Shown piece by piece: positions 14,592 through 22,634 of a stretch of DNA of 64,000 nt. This stretch comes from Actinoallomurus iriomotensis. GTDB lineage: Bacteria; Actinomycetota; Actinomycetes; Streptosporangiales; Streptosporangiaceae. Numbering within the stretch: the stretch's first letter is position 1; the number at the start of each line of letters is the position of its first letter. Under the pieces are notes generated by a model. The model had not been told where the DNA came from. It did no database searches and saw only the letters and a list, made by a program, of their open reading frames with translations. The position numbers were made by a program, and so were the translations under genes. The stretch is taken from positions 1 to 64,000 of the forward strand of contig NZ_BSTJ01000015.1 of NCBI RefSeq assembly GCF_030269445.1, written 5' to 3'.

Positions 14592-15544
14592 TCGGCGATC
14601 CGCAACACGACCTTGCCTATCGTCCGACGGGCCGCCATGTCCTCGAACGCTCGGCGGGCTTCGGTCAGTGGGTACTCCGAGCCGGCGATCGGGCGCAGGC
14701 GGCCCTGCGCGGTGAGGGCGAGCAGTTCCCGGAGTGGCGGGTGGTAGGCGCCCCGCAGGGTGAGTGCCGGGCGTAGCCAGAAGGCGGACACCGCCAGGTT
14801 GCGTTCCGCCAGGACCATGGGGTCGACCGGCGGGCGGCCCTGGCGCGAAGCGTCGCCGTAGCTCACCAGACGGCCGAACTGGGCGAGGGCGCCGAGGCCG
14901 GCGGCGATGGCGGGCCCGCCGTTCGCGTCGAGGACGATGTCCACGGGCCGGCCGTCGTTCGCCTCCCGGACGCGTTCGGCATAGGTGTCGGGATCACTGT
15001 CCACCGCGGCGTCGGCCCCGAGCTCCAGCGCGAGGGCCCGCTTGTCGGCCGTGGAGGCCGCCGCCACGACGCGTCCCGCGCCGAACTCGCGGGCCAGTTG
15101 CACCGCGAGCGTTCCCACGCCACCGGCCGCCGCGTTCACGACGACGGACTCGCCCGGCGCGATCCGCGCCGACGAGCGCAGCAGGTGCCATGCGGTCAGC
15201 CCTTGGACGAGCAGGGCGAGCGCCGCCCCGTCGCTCACCTCGTCCGGCACCTCGACCGCCTCGGCGGAATCCAGGAGTGCACGCTCGGCGTAGCCGCCCC
15301 CATTGAAGGTGAACCCCATGACACGGCGGCCGTCCGCCGTCGTGCCGACGACCTCGCTGCCGGGAATGAAGGGAAGCTCGACTCCACCCGAGTACGTGCC
15401 GGCGGTACGCAGGATGTCGGCATAGTTGACGCCTGCCGCGGCGACTCGAACGGACGACTGCCCCGCGGCGGGCACCGGCTCGGGAACCTCGGCCGGCGTG
15501 AGAACCTCCGGTCCGCCGAATCGAGTCAAGCGAATGGCACGCAT
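14588..15544 (-). CDS. Zinc-independent quinone oxidoreductase (MDR family)
   Basis: 318 codons of the medium-chain dehydrogenase/quinone oxidoreductase type. It has the N-terminal G-x-G-P-E-V-L, G-V-N-Y-A-D-I-L-R, P-F-I-P-G-S-E-V-V-G, the NADPH-binding A-A-A-G-G-V-G-T-L-A-V-Q-L-A near residue 140, and a C-terminal L-x-E-A-R-R-A-F-E-D-M. The catalytic-zinc Cys/His set of alcohol dehydrogenases is absent, as in Qor. It should reduce quinones or enones with NADPH in the cytosol. A TetR fragment lies just upstream, a usual partner. Its stop codon is inside the IS982 end, so the last residues may have been set by the insertion. Confidence 0.85.
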   Translation of the reverse strand: MRAIRLTRFGGPEVLTPAEVPEPVPAAGQSSVRVAAAGVNYADILRTAGTYSGGVELPFIPGSEVVGTTADGRRVMGFTFNGGGYAERALLDSAEAVEVPDEVSDGAALALLVQGLTAWHLLRSSARIAPGESVVVNAAAGGVGTLAVQLAREFGAGRVVAAASTADKRALALELGADAAVDSDPDTYAERVREANDGRPVDIVLDANGGPAIAAGLGALAQFGRLVSYGDASRQGRPPVDPMVLAERNLAVSAFWLRPALTLRGAYHPPLRELLALTAQGRLRPIAGSEYPLTEARRAFEDMAARRTIGKVVLRIAD

Positions 15545-15587
15545 TTACCTATCAAATCAAACAGGTCGGCATCCCCAGAAATCGTCG

Positions 15588-15715
15588 TCATGAGGCGTCA
15601 CCAATCGGGGTGGCCGGGGACGGGCGGAGCCCGTCCATCAGCACGGTGATGAAGGCGTCGATGAGCTCCCGGGAGGCCGGCCGATGCGGCCCAAAACCGG
15701 ACCGAGCCCGGTCGA
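15588..15715 (-). pseudogene. TetR-family regulator, C-terminal fragment
   Basis: The minus strand reads G-P-H-R-P-A-S-R-E-L-I-D-A-F-I-T-V-L-M-D-G-L-R-P-S and ends at a TGA 44 bases before the oxidoreductase start. This is a typical end of a TetR repressor (L-I-D-x-F-x-x-x-L-x-x-G-L). The DNA-binding part is gone. The oxidoreductase may therefore have lost its local repressor. Confidence 0.5.
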
Positions 15716-15931
15716 CCGCGCACGGATGCCCGCAGCGGCGGCTCTCCGGGCTGAACTCGAACGTCACCATCGTCACGCAGAGCTACTTTGCGGCTGGTGA
15801 CATCGACCCGAGTGGGGGCCCTACATGTCGGCCCCCGCTCCTCTTCCGGCGACGCCGCAGCGCGCGCCCCGCACGATGGCCAGCATGAAGACGAACGAGT
15901 TGCACGAAGCAGGCCAACCACGCCACTAACC

Positions 15932-16047
15932 AAGCCGAGTCGGCGGCGTACGGCTGCGATGGAGACGGCGGCGTTCATCGGTTCGGTGGCGTGAGGCGTG
16001 CCGGAGAGCGGGGCCGGGGATGTCGTGGGCTACCACCCCCACGTTCC
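15932..16047 (-). pseudogene. Tyrosine recombinase fragment with frameshift
   Basis: The minus strand encodes H-A-T-E-P-M-N-A-A-V-S-I-A-A-V-R-R-R-L-G, matching H-A-T-E-L-I-N-A-G-V-S-I-E-A-V-R-R-R-L-G of the intact recombinase at 17443. Upstream, in another frame, V-V-A-H-D-I-P-G-P-A-L-R-H-A parallels its D-I-D-I-H-Q-L-R-H-A. It stops exactly where the fragment at 127-245 begins in the protein, so the two could be halves of one broken gene copy. Confidence 0.6.
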
Positions 16048-16369
16048 CCGACCCCATCCGAGCCGGGCGGGCCGGATGTTCGATCACCAGCCTGGCGAGA
16101 GGCACACGGATAATCGTCAACTTCTCCAGCCTGAACCGCTCCGAACCGGAGTGAGTGGTGTCGCACTCATGGAATAGGAAACCTCCAGCTCGCGCGCCAG
16201 ATTGCTTCGGTTGGGACATTTCGGGGGGACAAAAGTGGGCACCGGCGGAGCTAGCTCCGTCGCGAGCGGCCGATCTACGGTCAAGGCAGCGCAGCATCGC
16301 CCGATAGGTCCCTTACCAAGGCCTGGCGAACCCGACGCGCGTTTCGGCGAGAGGCACACGGAGGCATCG

Positions 16370-16555
16370 ATGGATGCTCGGCTGTTGCTGGCCACCGGCT
16401 CCGGCGTGGTGGTCATCTTGGCGTTGGTGGGGCTGGTCGCGTTCATCGTCGCGCGACTCGCCCAGTCCGCCCCGACGCGGATCGCGTCGGTGATCGTGGC
16501 ACTCACCGCGTTGCTCGGCGCGATCCCCGCGGTCTTGGCCGCGCTACACGGCTGA
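16370..16555 (+). CDS. Small two-span membrane protein coupled to a Crp regulator
   Basis: 61 residues from ATG 16370, which is preceded by CACGGAGG. Two helices (about residues 5-28 and 36-58) cover most of the protein. Its TGA overlaps the ATG of the Crp/Fnr gene, so the two are translationally coupled and the small protein may sense or anchor a signal for that regulator (inference). The 17 bases before the start repeat those at 16094-16110. Confidence 0.65.
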   Translation: MDARLLLATGSGVVVILALVGLVAFIVARLAQSAPTRIASVIVALTALLGAIPAVLAALHG

Positions 16556-17259
16556 TGAACAACAGCATGAGGCCGTTTGCGCTGATCGCCCCGCGCCCGG
16601 GGACACTCCTTGCCCGGCTGCCCGAGGCACAGCGCGAGGAACTGCTCTTCCAAGGCCGGACTGGCTGGGTGCCGGCCGGGCAGTGCCTGTTCCGCGCGGG
16701 CGATCCGCTCACCCACGTCCTGGTCATCCTGCGGGGTGTCGTCAAACTCAAGATGGTGACCGCCGACGGTGATGAGGTCCTGGCCGGGGTGCGGGTTGTT
16801 GGCGATGTGCTGGGCGATGCCGAAGCGCTGTCCGGCACCACGGCACACCACACGTTCGCCTTCGCCGGTACCGCCGGCGTGGAGGTCCGAACGATTGGCC
16901 GAGAGGTCTTTAACCGGCAGATGCAGTTGATGCCGGCCGAGGCGACCGGGTACCTGGCCGAGCAGGTGCACAACAATCTCTGGCACCACCTGATGACGCG
17001 ACGGTCCACTCGTGCCCGGCTGGCACTGCTGCTGTACGACCTCGCCGTACGCCACGGCCAACCGGCTCCCGCCGGCGGTCGCGTCATCGACCTCGGCCTG
17101 ACCCGCACCGAGCTCGGCAGCGCCATCGGCGCCTCACGCGTCTCGGTCGATCGCGTCCTCACAGCCATGACCGCCATGGGCCTGATCACTACCGGATACC
17201 GTGAGATCACAATCATCGACCTGTCGGGGCTCGCCCAGGCGGCGGCGTTGGAACCGTAG
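16555..17259 (+). CDS. Crp/Fnr-family transcriptional regulator
   Basis: 234 codons. The N-terminal cupin-like sensor (about residues 20-140) contains L-F-R-A-G-D-P, V-I-L-R-G-V-V-K-L and G-D-V-L-G-D-A-E-A-L-S. A dimer helix with R-R-S-T-R-A-R-L-A-L-L-L-Y follows. The C-terminal HTH is L-T-R-T-E-L-G-S-A-I-G-A-S-R-V-S-V-D-R-V-L (about 180-205). No Fe-S Cys cluster is present, so it is Crp-like rather than Fnr-like; the ligand is unknown. It starts within the stop of the small membrane protein. Confidence 0.9.
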   Translation: MNNSMRPFALIAPRPGTLLARLPEAQREELLFQGRTGWVPAGQCLFRAGDPLTHVLVILRGVVKLKMVTADGDEVLAGVRVVGDVLGDAEALSGTTAHHTFAFAGTAGVEVRTIGREVFNRQMQLMPAEATGYLAEQVHNNLWHHLMTRRSTRARLALLLYDLAVRHGQPAPAGGRVIDLGLTRTELGSAIGASRVSVDRVLTAMTAMGLITTGYREITIIDLSGLAQAAALEP

Positions 17260-17442
17260 AGGCCCGTTGATCAGGTGGCGCGTACGACACCGGCGTCGTC
17301 GAGGTCGGCCGTCACTCCCGACGCTGCTAGTGAGTGCGTGGCCGGTCGGCAGGACGCCGTTGCCCGGTAGCCGCTTTATCCGTTGTCGGGCACGGGCATG
17401 ATCAGCTCGGAGATGCGTGAGACGTCACCTGCCACCGTCGTC

Positions 17443-18387
17443 TCAGCGCGCTGCCTGGTTGCGCTGGCGGCGGGCGGCGCGGATTTCGGCGTCGGCGACT
17501 TTGTCGTCGAGCAGGGTGTAGAGCTGGGTGGTTTCGGTGGAGGCGTGGCCGAGGCGGCGGCGTACGGCTTCGATGGACACGCCGGCGTTGATGAGTTCGG
17601 TGGCGTGGGCGTGGCGGAGCTGGTGGATGTCGATGTCGACGCCTGCCGCGGTGCAGTAGCGCGTCCACCGGTGGTGGGCGGCGTCGTACGATAGCGGGCC
17701 GCCGTTGCCGTTGATGGAGGCGCGGAACACCGGCCCGTGGGTGTACCCGGCCTGGGCTAGGTACAGCTTCAGCAGGATGACGTAGCCGCGGTCGTCCAGC
17801 AGCACGGTCCGCACGCTGCCGCCCTTGCCGTGGATGCGGGCGTGCTCGTCGTCCAGGCGCAGATCGAGGTCTTCGACGTAGAGGCCGCAGGCTTCGGCGG
17901 CGCGGGCGCCGCAGACGTAGGCGGTCTCGAACAGCACCCGGTCTCGCAGCCGGTCCAGTGGCAGGTCCTTGCGCGGGCGTCGGCTGCAGATGGCGTTCAG
18001 AACCTTGGTGACGTCGGCGGCCGCGGCCGGGCGGTGCAGCGTCTTGGCCGGGCGGATGGTGTCGATCCGGTCCATCGGGTTGGCGTCGAGGAGGTTGTGG
18101 CGGATCGCCCACTTGCAGAACGAGGCGACCGCGGCGCGTTTGCGTTTGCGGCTGGAGGCCGCCAGGCCGGCGATCTCGCTTAGGTAGGCGCGGACCGGCG
18201 CGGCGGTCAGCTCGCCGATCTCCCCCCCATGGTGGGCGGCGAAGGCGATCAGGTCGCCGCGGTAGCCGCGGATGGTGTTGACCGAGGCGTCCGCGTTGGC
18301 CAGGTCGGTGAGGAAATCGGACAGATGCCGGATGAGCGGATGCTCGAGCCCGAGCCGCTCGGTCACGATCGGATCCACGCCCACCAT
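17443..18387 (-). CDS. Tyrosine recombinase/integrase (XerC/D-like)
   Basis: 314 residues from ATG 18387 (upstream in-frame codons look non-coding). The SAM-like N-terminal domain has N-T-I-R-G-Y-R-G-D-L-I-A-F. The catalytic domain has Arg in C-G-A-R-A-A-E, Lys in I-H-G-K-G-G, H-Q-L-R-H-A-H-A-T, His in R-R-L-G-H-A-S and the nucleophile Tyr in T-Q-L-Y-T. All six catalytic positions are present, so it may be active. No tRNA gene or att site is seen beside it. Two partial copies lie at 127-245 and 15932-16047. It is divergent from the gene at 18625. Confidence 0.9.
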   Translation of the reverse strand: MVGVDPIVTERLGLEHPLIRHLSDFLTDLANADASVNTIRGYRGDLIAFAAHHGGEIGELTAAPVRAYLSEIAGLAASSRKRKRAAVASFCKWAIRHNLLDANPMDRIDTIRPAKTLHRPAAAADVTKVLNAICSRRPRKDLPLDRLRDRVLFETAYVCGARAAEACGLYVEDLDLRLDDEHARIHGKGGSVRTVLLDDRGYVILLKLYLAQAGYTHGPVFRASINGNGGPLSYDAAHHRWTRYCTAAGVDIDIHQLRHAHATELINAGVSIEAVRRRLGHASTETTQLYTLLDDKVADAEIRAARRQRNQAAR

Positions 18388-18544
18388 TCTCGAAGTTGCC
18401 AGATAACTGGAAAACGAACCGCGTCGCCCGCCGGGGGTCCACCCAGCTCGCGTTGGGCCTTCGGCGGCCGTCTTGCCAGATAACAAAGGTTATCCCGCAA
18501 CAACGTCGCCCGGCCTATCGGGATCGAGCAGGAACTCGGCGGAA

Positions 18545-18601
18545 TGTTGTAGAGGGAAAGCGGTTTGTGTTGTAGAAACAGTGGTGATGTAGATAGCTAC
18601 A
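18545..18601. promoter_or_regulatory. Iterated operator-like repeats
   Basis: TGTTGTAGA occurs at 18545-18553 and 18568-18576, and TGATGTAGA at 18585-18593. The last overlaps the small palindrome TGTAG-ATAG-CTACA (18588-18601). The set lies 24-80 bases before the ATG at 18625, in the divergent region with the recombinase, and looks like a binding array for an element-encoded repressor. Confidence 0.5.
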
Positions 18602-18624
18602 GCACTGCCGCCGGAGAGGATCCC

Positions 18625-20061
18625 ATGTCGCTGCACACCTACCGGGCCGTCGCCAACGGCATCCGGACCGACCACCCGATCCCCAACCTCCCGTTCGTCG
18701 ACGACTCCCACATCCCCCTCGATGACCCGGTCGCGATCGAGGCCATCGGCCGCCACAAGGCCGACGACATGTTCGGCCGCGAGGACCGCTGCACCGACGG
18801 AGGCTGGTTGGTGTTCACCACCGACCCGCTCCGCCACGATCTGGGCTGGGTCGTGCGCTGGCATCCCGAGCACGGCCGTTCCGTCATGGTGTATCGCGAC
18901 GACGACGTCGCCTCCGTCCACATGGTCATGGGGTTTGAGGAACAGGCCGCCCTGTTGTTCCGCGCCGGCGGGTACTGGTGGGACGGCACCACCTGGTATC
19001 GCCCCGGCCAGGTCTGGGACGGCCCCGGTGAGAAGTACTACCGGCGGCAGGTGCCCGCTGCGGTGACCGTCACCGCCAAGGACATGCTCACCGGCGGCGA
19101 CCCGGCCCGCGCCCGCGTCCTGTCCATCACCGAGCTCGACGTCGAGTCCGTCCTCGGCTCTCCCGCCGGCGACTGGCGCGACGCCCTCGCCCTGTGGGCC
19201 TCCCGCCACGACGGCGATCCGGCCCGGGCCGTGGTCGCGCTGGCGGCCCCGGAGCTGACCGGCGACCAACTCGTCGGCGTCGCCGAGATGGCGGGCATCG
19301 CCGGCATCGGCGCCTCGACGCTGCGGGCCTACGTCTCCCGCGGCGAGGGTGACGTGCCGCTGCCGCAGTCGACGGTCGGCGGCCGCAGCATGTGGGCCCG
19401 GCCGGTGGCCGAAGAGTGGGCCGAACAGCGCCACCGTTCCGCCGAGGGCCGGATTGAGGCCGTCGGCGTGGACCGGGAGACCGGGCCCCTGCCGCCCGGC
19501 ATCGCCGAGGTGTGGACGCGGTTCAGCCGCAGCTTCTTCAGCCAGCTGTGGGAGCGCCCCACCTGGCGGAAGCGCTGGGCTCTGCGGTGGCGGACCGAGT
19601 CCGCCGTACGGGAGATCGCCGAGACCCTCAGCTGGGACGTGGCCGCCGACGTGACAAAACTCGTTCGCGTCCACGACCTCGCCCACATCCTCCACCTCGC
19701 CATGCTGCGGGAGTTCGCGCACGGCCAGGAGCTCGATCGCAGCATCGCCGAACGCGACGAGCACGACCCGAGCGAGCATGACCACAACGACAGCGCCGAC
19801 CGCCCATGGGAAGCGTGGGGGTTCTACGGAATCACGCCACCGACCGCCCGGATGCTCGACTGGCTCATCCGACACGACCCCGCCACAGCCGCCCACACGA
19901 TCGAGGAGATCATCGGGGAGGCGGAACGGAGGCTCGAAATCTCCCGCCAGGTCAGCGAACGATCGATCAAGAAAGCCCTCTCCCTGGACGGCACCCTGGA
20001 CAAAGACGCCCGCCACGAGTTCCTCGAGCGCGTCTTCTCACCGAGAGCCGTCAGCACCTGA
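18625..20061 (+). CDS. Mobile-element protein with central HTH, unknown function
   Basis: 478 residues from ATG 18625 with GGAGAGG upstream. The N-terminal half is acidic with several Trp-rich stretches (G-G-Y-W-W-D-G-T-T-W-Y). A central HTH (A-G-I-A-G-I-G-A-S-T-L-R-A-Y, then W-A-R-P-V-A-E-E-W) resembles MerR/excisionase modules that bind DNA. The C-terminal part is helical and His/Asp-rich (E-H-D-P-S-E-H-D-H-N-D). It is divergent from the integrase and probably belongs to the same integrative element, perhaps as a regulator or replication accessory; no firm family. Confidence 0.65.
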   Translation: MSLHTYRAVANGIRTDHPIPNLPFVDDSHIPLDDPVAIEAIGRHKADDMFGREDRCTDGGWLVFTTDPLRHDLGWVVRWHPEHGRSVMVYRDDDVASVHMVMGFEEQAALLFRAGGYWWDGTTWYRPGQVWDGPGEKYYRRQVPAAVTVTAKDMLTGGDPARARVLSITELDVESVLGSPAGDWRDALALWASRHDGDPARAVVALAAPELTGDQLVGVAEMAGIAGIGASTLRAYVSRGEGDVPLPQSTVGGRSMWARPVAEEWAEQRHRSAEGRIEAVGVDRETGPLPPGIAEVWTRFSRSFFSQLWERPTWRKRWALRWRTESAVREIAETLSWDVAADVTKLVRVHDLAHILHLAMLREFAHGQELDRSIAERDEHDPSEHDHNDSADRPWEAWGFYGITPPTARMLDWLIRHDPATAAHTIEEIIGEAERRLEISRQVSERSIKKALSLDGTLDKDARHEFLERVFSPRAVST

Positions 20062-20096
20062 CCATCCCCGCCGACCTCCCCACGGAGGCGAAGCAT

Positions 20097-20132
20097 GCAG
20101 GGTGGACCGCCTCTTGCAGCGGTCCACCCTGC
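20097..20132. terminator. Bidirectional hairpin between convergent genes
   Basis: GCAGGGTGGACCGC at 20097-20110 is perfectly inverted at 20119-20132 with the 8-base loop CTCTTGCA. It sits 36 bases after the stop at 20061 and before the 3' end of the convergent acetyltransferase gene. No T-run follows, as is usual for actinomycete terminators. Confidence 0.75.
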
Positions 20133-20197
20133 AGCATCAACGCCCAGGGCGGCCCCGTGTCCTGGCGGTCGCGTCGAACGCAGCCGACACGGCCCTC

Positions 20198-20215
20198 GGA
20201 CGTCTCGAGACGTCC
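20198..20215. repeat. Perfect 18-base palindrome
   Basis: GGACGTCTCGAGACGTCC is fully self-complementary, and a further GGGACGTCC follows at 20218-20226. It lies between the terminator hairpin and the acetyltransferase stop; it could be a protein site or a second terminator stem. Confidence 0.45.
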
Positions 20216-20241
20216 TCGGGACGTCCTCCTCCGACGCCAGG

Positions 20242-20697
20242 TCAGCGGATCGGCGGGCGGATCATGTTGCCGTAGCGATCGCCTGGCCGTTCGCCTTCGG
20301 CCGGCGGCTCGTAGACGAAACCGAGCTTGATCCACACCTCGTACAGTGCGCGGTCCCACGCGCCCAGCACGATTTCCCCCTGGTAGCTGGCGTGAAGGTG
20401 CTTCATCAGAGCTCGGGCGACACCGCGGCGTCGGTGTCGCGGGTCCACGTACAGCAGTTGCGAGGTCACGTGATCGCGCATGTCCACCACGTACATCCAG
20501 CCCAGACTTTCGCCCTGTACGTCGTCCGCGATCAGCACCGCCCACGCTTTGTCCAGCGAATAGGGCTTGCCGTACTCGCCATGCTCGTGGACGGGCCACC
20601 CTTCGTCATTGGCGTTGATCCAGTCGAGGTCGGCAACGGTCGCTCGACGGATCACGTACTGCGCGGTATCGGCCGGGCCGTCGAGGGCGTTGGACAC
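20242..20697 (-). CDS. GNAT-family N-acetyltransferase
   Basis: 151 codons. The N-terminal strand I-R-R-A-T-V-A-D-L-D-W, the central L-G-W-M-Y-V-V-D-M-R-D, the acetyl-CoA loop V-D-P-R-H-R-R-R-G-V-A-R-A-L-M (a Q/R-x-x-G-x-G/A motif), and a final Y-E-V-W-I-K-L-G-F-V-Y-E mark a complete GNAT fold. The substrate cannot be told. Single gene. Confidence 0.8.
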   Translation of the reverse strand: MSNALDGPADTAQYVIRRATVADLDWINANDEGWPVHEHGEYGKPYSLDKAWAVLIADDVQGESLGWMYVVDMRDHVTSQLLYVDPRHRRRGVARALMKHLHASYQGEIVLGAWDRALYEVWIKLGFVYEPPAEGERPGDRYGNMIRPPIR

Positions 20698-20875
20698 GTC
20701 GCTCTCCTATCAGGGGTGTTCATGCCTTCCGTACGTTCGCATAGCTCGGTTAGCCCCAGGACGGTTTCGTCACGGCGGCCGCGGCTTGCCGGCTGGCGAT
20801 GGACGTGGGTTGCACGTCGCGGCTGATGTCTGCACTTCCCTATCGATGCCAGGCGGGCAGTGCGATGGAGGAACG

Positions 20876-21091
20876 ATGCAGCAGGGATTCCCTCACCTTC
20901 CGGTCAAGCAGCGGAATGACGCTGCGCAGCCGCCGAATGAGCCGGGCGGTACGCCGGGGCTGATGACCGTGGTGAACGCGATGCTGGTGGGCGTGCCAGC
21001 CGCCTACGCCGGCTCTCACTCGATCCTGGTCACCGCGATCACGGCGGTGGTCACGCTCGGCGTCGTCCTCATGTGGCGTTGGATCCGGTGA
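20876..21091 (+). CDS. Small membrane protein
   Basis: 71 codons from ATG 20876 with GGAGG ten bases upstream. A polar Pro/Asn-rich N-terminus is followed by two hydrophobic segments (V-V-N-A-M-L-V-G-V-P-A-A-Y-A and S-I-L-V-T-A-I-T-A-V-V-T-L-G). It ends in M-W-R-W-I-R. Function unknown; small Spd-like membrane proteins of mobile elements look similar. Confidence 0.55.
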   Translation: MQQGFPHLPVKQRNDAAQPPNEPGGTPGLMTVVNAMLVGVPAAYAGSHSILVTAITAVVTLGVVLMWRWIR

Positions 21092-21170
21092 TCTCAAACC
21101 CGCCCGAAAAATTTTGGGAGAGGACTGCACGCTCGGGCCTTCCCAAGACACTTAGTGGTCGAGAGATGAG

Positions 21171-21203
21171 GGTCAGCCACACGCGTGGGGGGTCAGCCAC
21201 ACG
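21171..21203. promoter_or_regulatory. Direct repeat before the sigma factor gene
   Basis: GGTCAGCCACACG occurs at 21171-21183 and again at 21191-21203, a 20-base period that puts both copies on nearly the same DNA face. The pair lies about 90-120 bases upstream of the sigma factor start and is a candidate activator or autoregulatory site. Confidence 0.4.
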
Positions 21204-21293
21204 TTTGGCGCCCCCCGAAGACCGTTGTCCAACGGAGGTTGCCATGCAGTTCCAACGTCAGGTCCTAGACCGACACACAAAGGAGCGGGCACC

Positions 21294-21812
21294 TTGTTCA
21301 CCGTCGACCTCACCCCCCGGAGTTTCGATGATTACTTCCGGTACGACTTCCCTCGCCTGACCGGCTTCATGGTGCGGCTCGGCGCGTCCGTCCAGGAGGC
21401 CGAAGATGTGGCGCAGCAGGCCATGCTGGATCTCTTCCGCCACTGGGCCGACGTCTCCGCGCCGGAGGCATATGCGCGCATCGCCGCCAAGAGGATCTAC
21501 CTGCGTAGCCGCAACAACGTCAAGCGCGAGCGCGAGGCGATCCAGGTCAACTGGACTCAGCACGCCAACCATTTGTCGTTCACCGGGGACGTCGAGTACG
21601 TCATGGGCCTGCTGACCAGTCTGCCGACCGAGCAGCGCGAGGTCATGGCGTGGACGATCGATGGCTACGAGCCGAGCGAGATCGCCGAGCTCACCGGCCG
21701 GACGGCCTCCACGGTCCGGTCCCACCTGCGGCACGCGCGGAAGAAGCTCGGGCAGGCGATCGCCCAGCGCAACGACGAGCCGACCAGGAAGGAGGAGGAC
21801 GACGATGGATAA
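21294..21812 (+). CDS. ECF-type RNA polymerase sigma factor
   Basis: 172 residues from TTG 21294, which has AGGAGCGG nine bases upstream and better fits the family length than earlier starts. Region 2 has D-Y-F-R-Y-D-F-P-R-L-T-G-F-M and E-A-E-D-V-A-Q-Q-A-M. Region 4 has L-P-T-E-Q-R-E-V-M-A-W, Y-E-P-S-E-I-A-E-L and T-A-S-T-V-R-S-H-L-R-H-A-R-K-K-L. It directs RNA polymerase to alternative promoters. Its stop overlaps the start of a 55-residue partner that may be a small anti-sigma-like protein. Confidence 0.85.
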   Translation: MFTVDLTPRSFDDYFRYDFPRLTGFMVRLGASVQEAEDVAQQAMLDLFRHWADVSAPEAYARIAAKRIYLRSRNNVKREREAIQVNWTQHANHLSFTGDVEYVMGLLTSLPTEQREVMAWTIDGYEPSEIAELTGRTASTVRSHLRHARKKLGQAIAQRNDEPTRKEEDDDG

Positions 21813-21972
21813 GGACACCGACTTCGTACTCGACCAGCTCATCAACCAGACGGCCGAGTCCGCACTGGCCACTCTGACCGCGGCAATCGACATCGAACAG
21901 CGCCTCCGCGACCTCCATCAGGCGGCAGAAGCCAACCCTGAAACCGACGTCCCCGGTCCCGGGACTGCGTGA
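21805..21972 (+). CDS. Small acidic protein coupled to the sigma factor
   Basis: 55 codons from ATG 21805, overlapping the end of the sigma gene by 8 bases. Mostly helical and acidic (D-F-V-L-D-Q-L-I-N-Q-T-A-E-S-A-L-A, then I-E-Q-R-L-R-D-L-H-Q-A). Tight coupling suggests a role in controlling the sigma factor, but there is no zinc motif or membrane segment of known anti-sigma families. Confidence 0.6.
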   Translation: MDKDTDFVLDQLINQTAESALATLTAAIDIEQRLRDLHQAAEANPETDVPGPGTA

Positions 21973-22178
21973 TCCCGGGACCACTCGCACAAGTCGAGTG
22001 CGGGTGCAGGGACACGAGCTCGCCGGCCTACGAGAGGGGTCCCCGCCTACCTTGCGGCTCGCCGGGCGTTCGGAAGTTCCGGGCCGCACCCCTCGTACGC
22101 CGATGGAACCACCTCGGCGAGTCTCACGGTCATAGTGCGCGTCGGGATCGGTCTTAGGACTGAGGGGGCGACGGCGGC

Positions 22179-22634
22179 TTGACTGGACCTAGCTATCACG
22201 GACCTGACGCACCGTACGGTCCTGGTCAGCCCGCTCCCCCGCCGTACCCGTCGCCGACCGTCCCGTTTCCCTGCCCGGATACCGCCGAGCAGAGACCGGC
22301 GCCGCCGGTCGAGCCAGGCCTGTTCGCCACGCTGCTCGACTTCTCGTTCGACCGTCTCGTGACGGTGCGGCTCGCGCGCCTGCTGTACATGCTCGCCGTG
22401 CTGTGCATCAGCGGTACGGCGTTCGTGTTCATCATGTTCGGGTGGAGCTTGGCCGCGGGCTCGTTCTGGCCGTTCCTCGGCTGGTGCATGGTCATCGGCG
22501 TACCGGTCCTGTGGCTGGGCTCCGTTGCCTTGGCCCGGGTGGTCGTCGAGTACCTCGTCGTCCAGGCCAAGACGTCACAGGACGTCGCCGTGCTCCGTGA
22601 TGACGTCAAAGAGATCAAGGCACGGGCGGCATGA
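22179..22634 (+). CDS. DUF4282-like membrane protein
   Basis: 151 codons from TTG 22179. A 45-residue Pro-rich cytoplasmic head precedes L-L-D-F-S-F-D-R-L-V-T-V-R-L-A-R-L-L-Y, the hallmark start of DUF4282. Two transmembrane helices (about residues 70-92 and 98-120) and a charged C-terminal helix (D-V-K-E-I-K) follow. The DUF4282 role is unknown. It overlaps the next small gene (ATGA). Confidence 0.8.
   Translation: MTGPSYHGPDAPYGPGQPAPPPYPSPTVPFPCPDTAEQRPAPPVEPGLFATLLDFSFDRLVTVRLARLLYMLAVLCISGTAFVFIMFGWSLAAGSFWPFLGWCMVIGVPVLWLGSVALARVVVEYLVVQAKTSQDVAVLRDDVKEIKARAA

Noticed and set aside
17260-17442. tRNA or att site next to the integrase
   Set aside because: No cloverleaf or direct repeat was found on either side of the recombinase gene.
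18490-20016. A 508-residue minus-strand frame opposite the HTH gene
   Set aside because: The plus strand has the ribosome site, HTH motif and terminator; the minus frame is Gly/Val-rich shadow.
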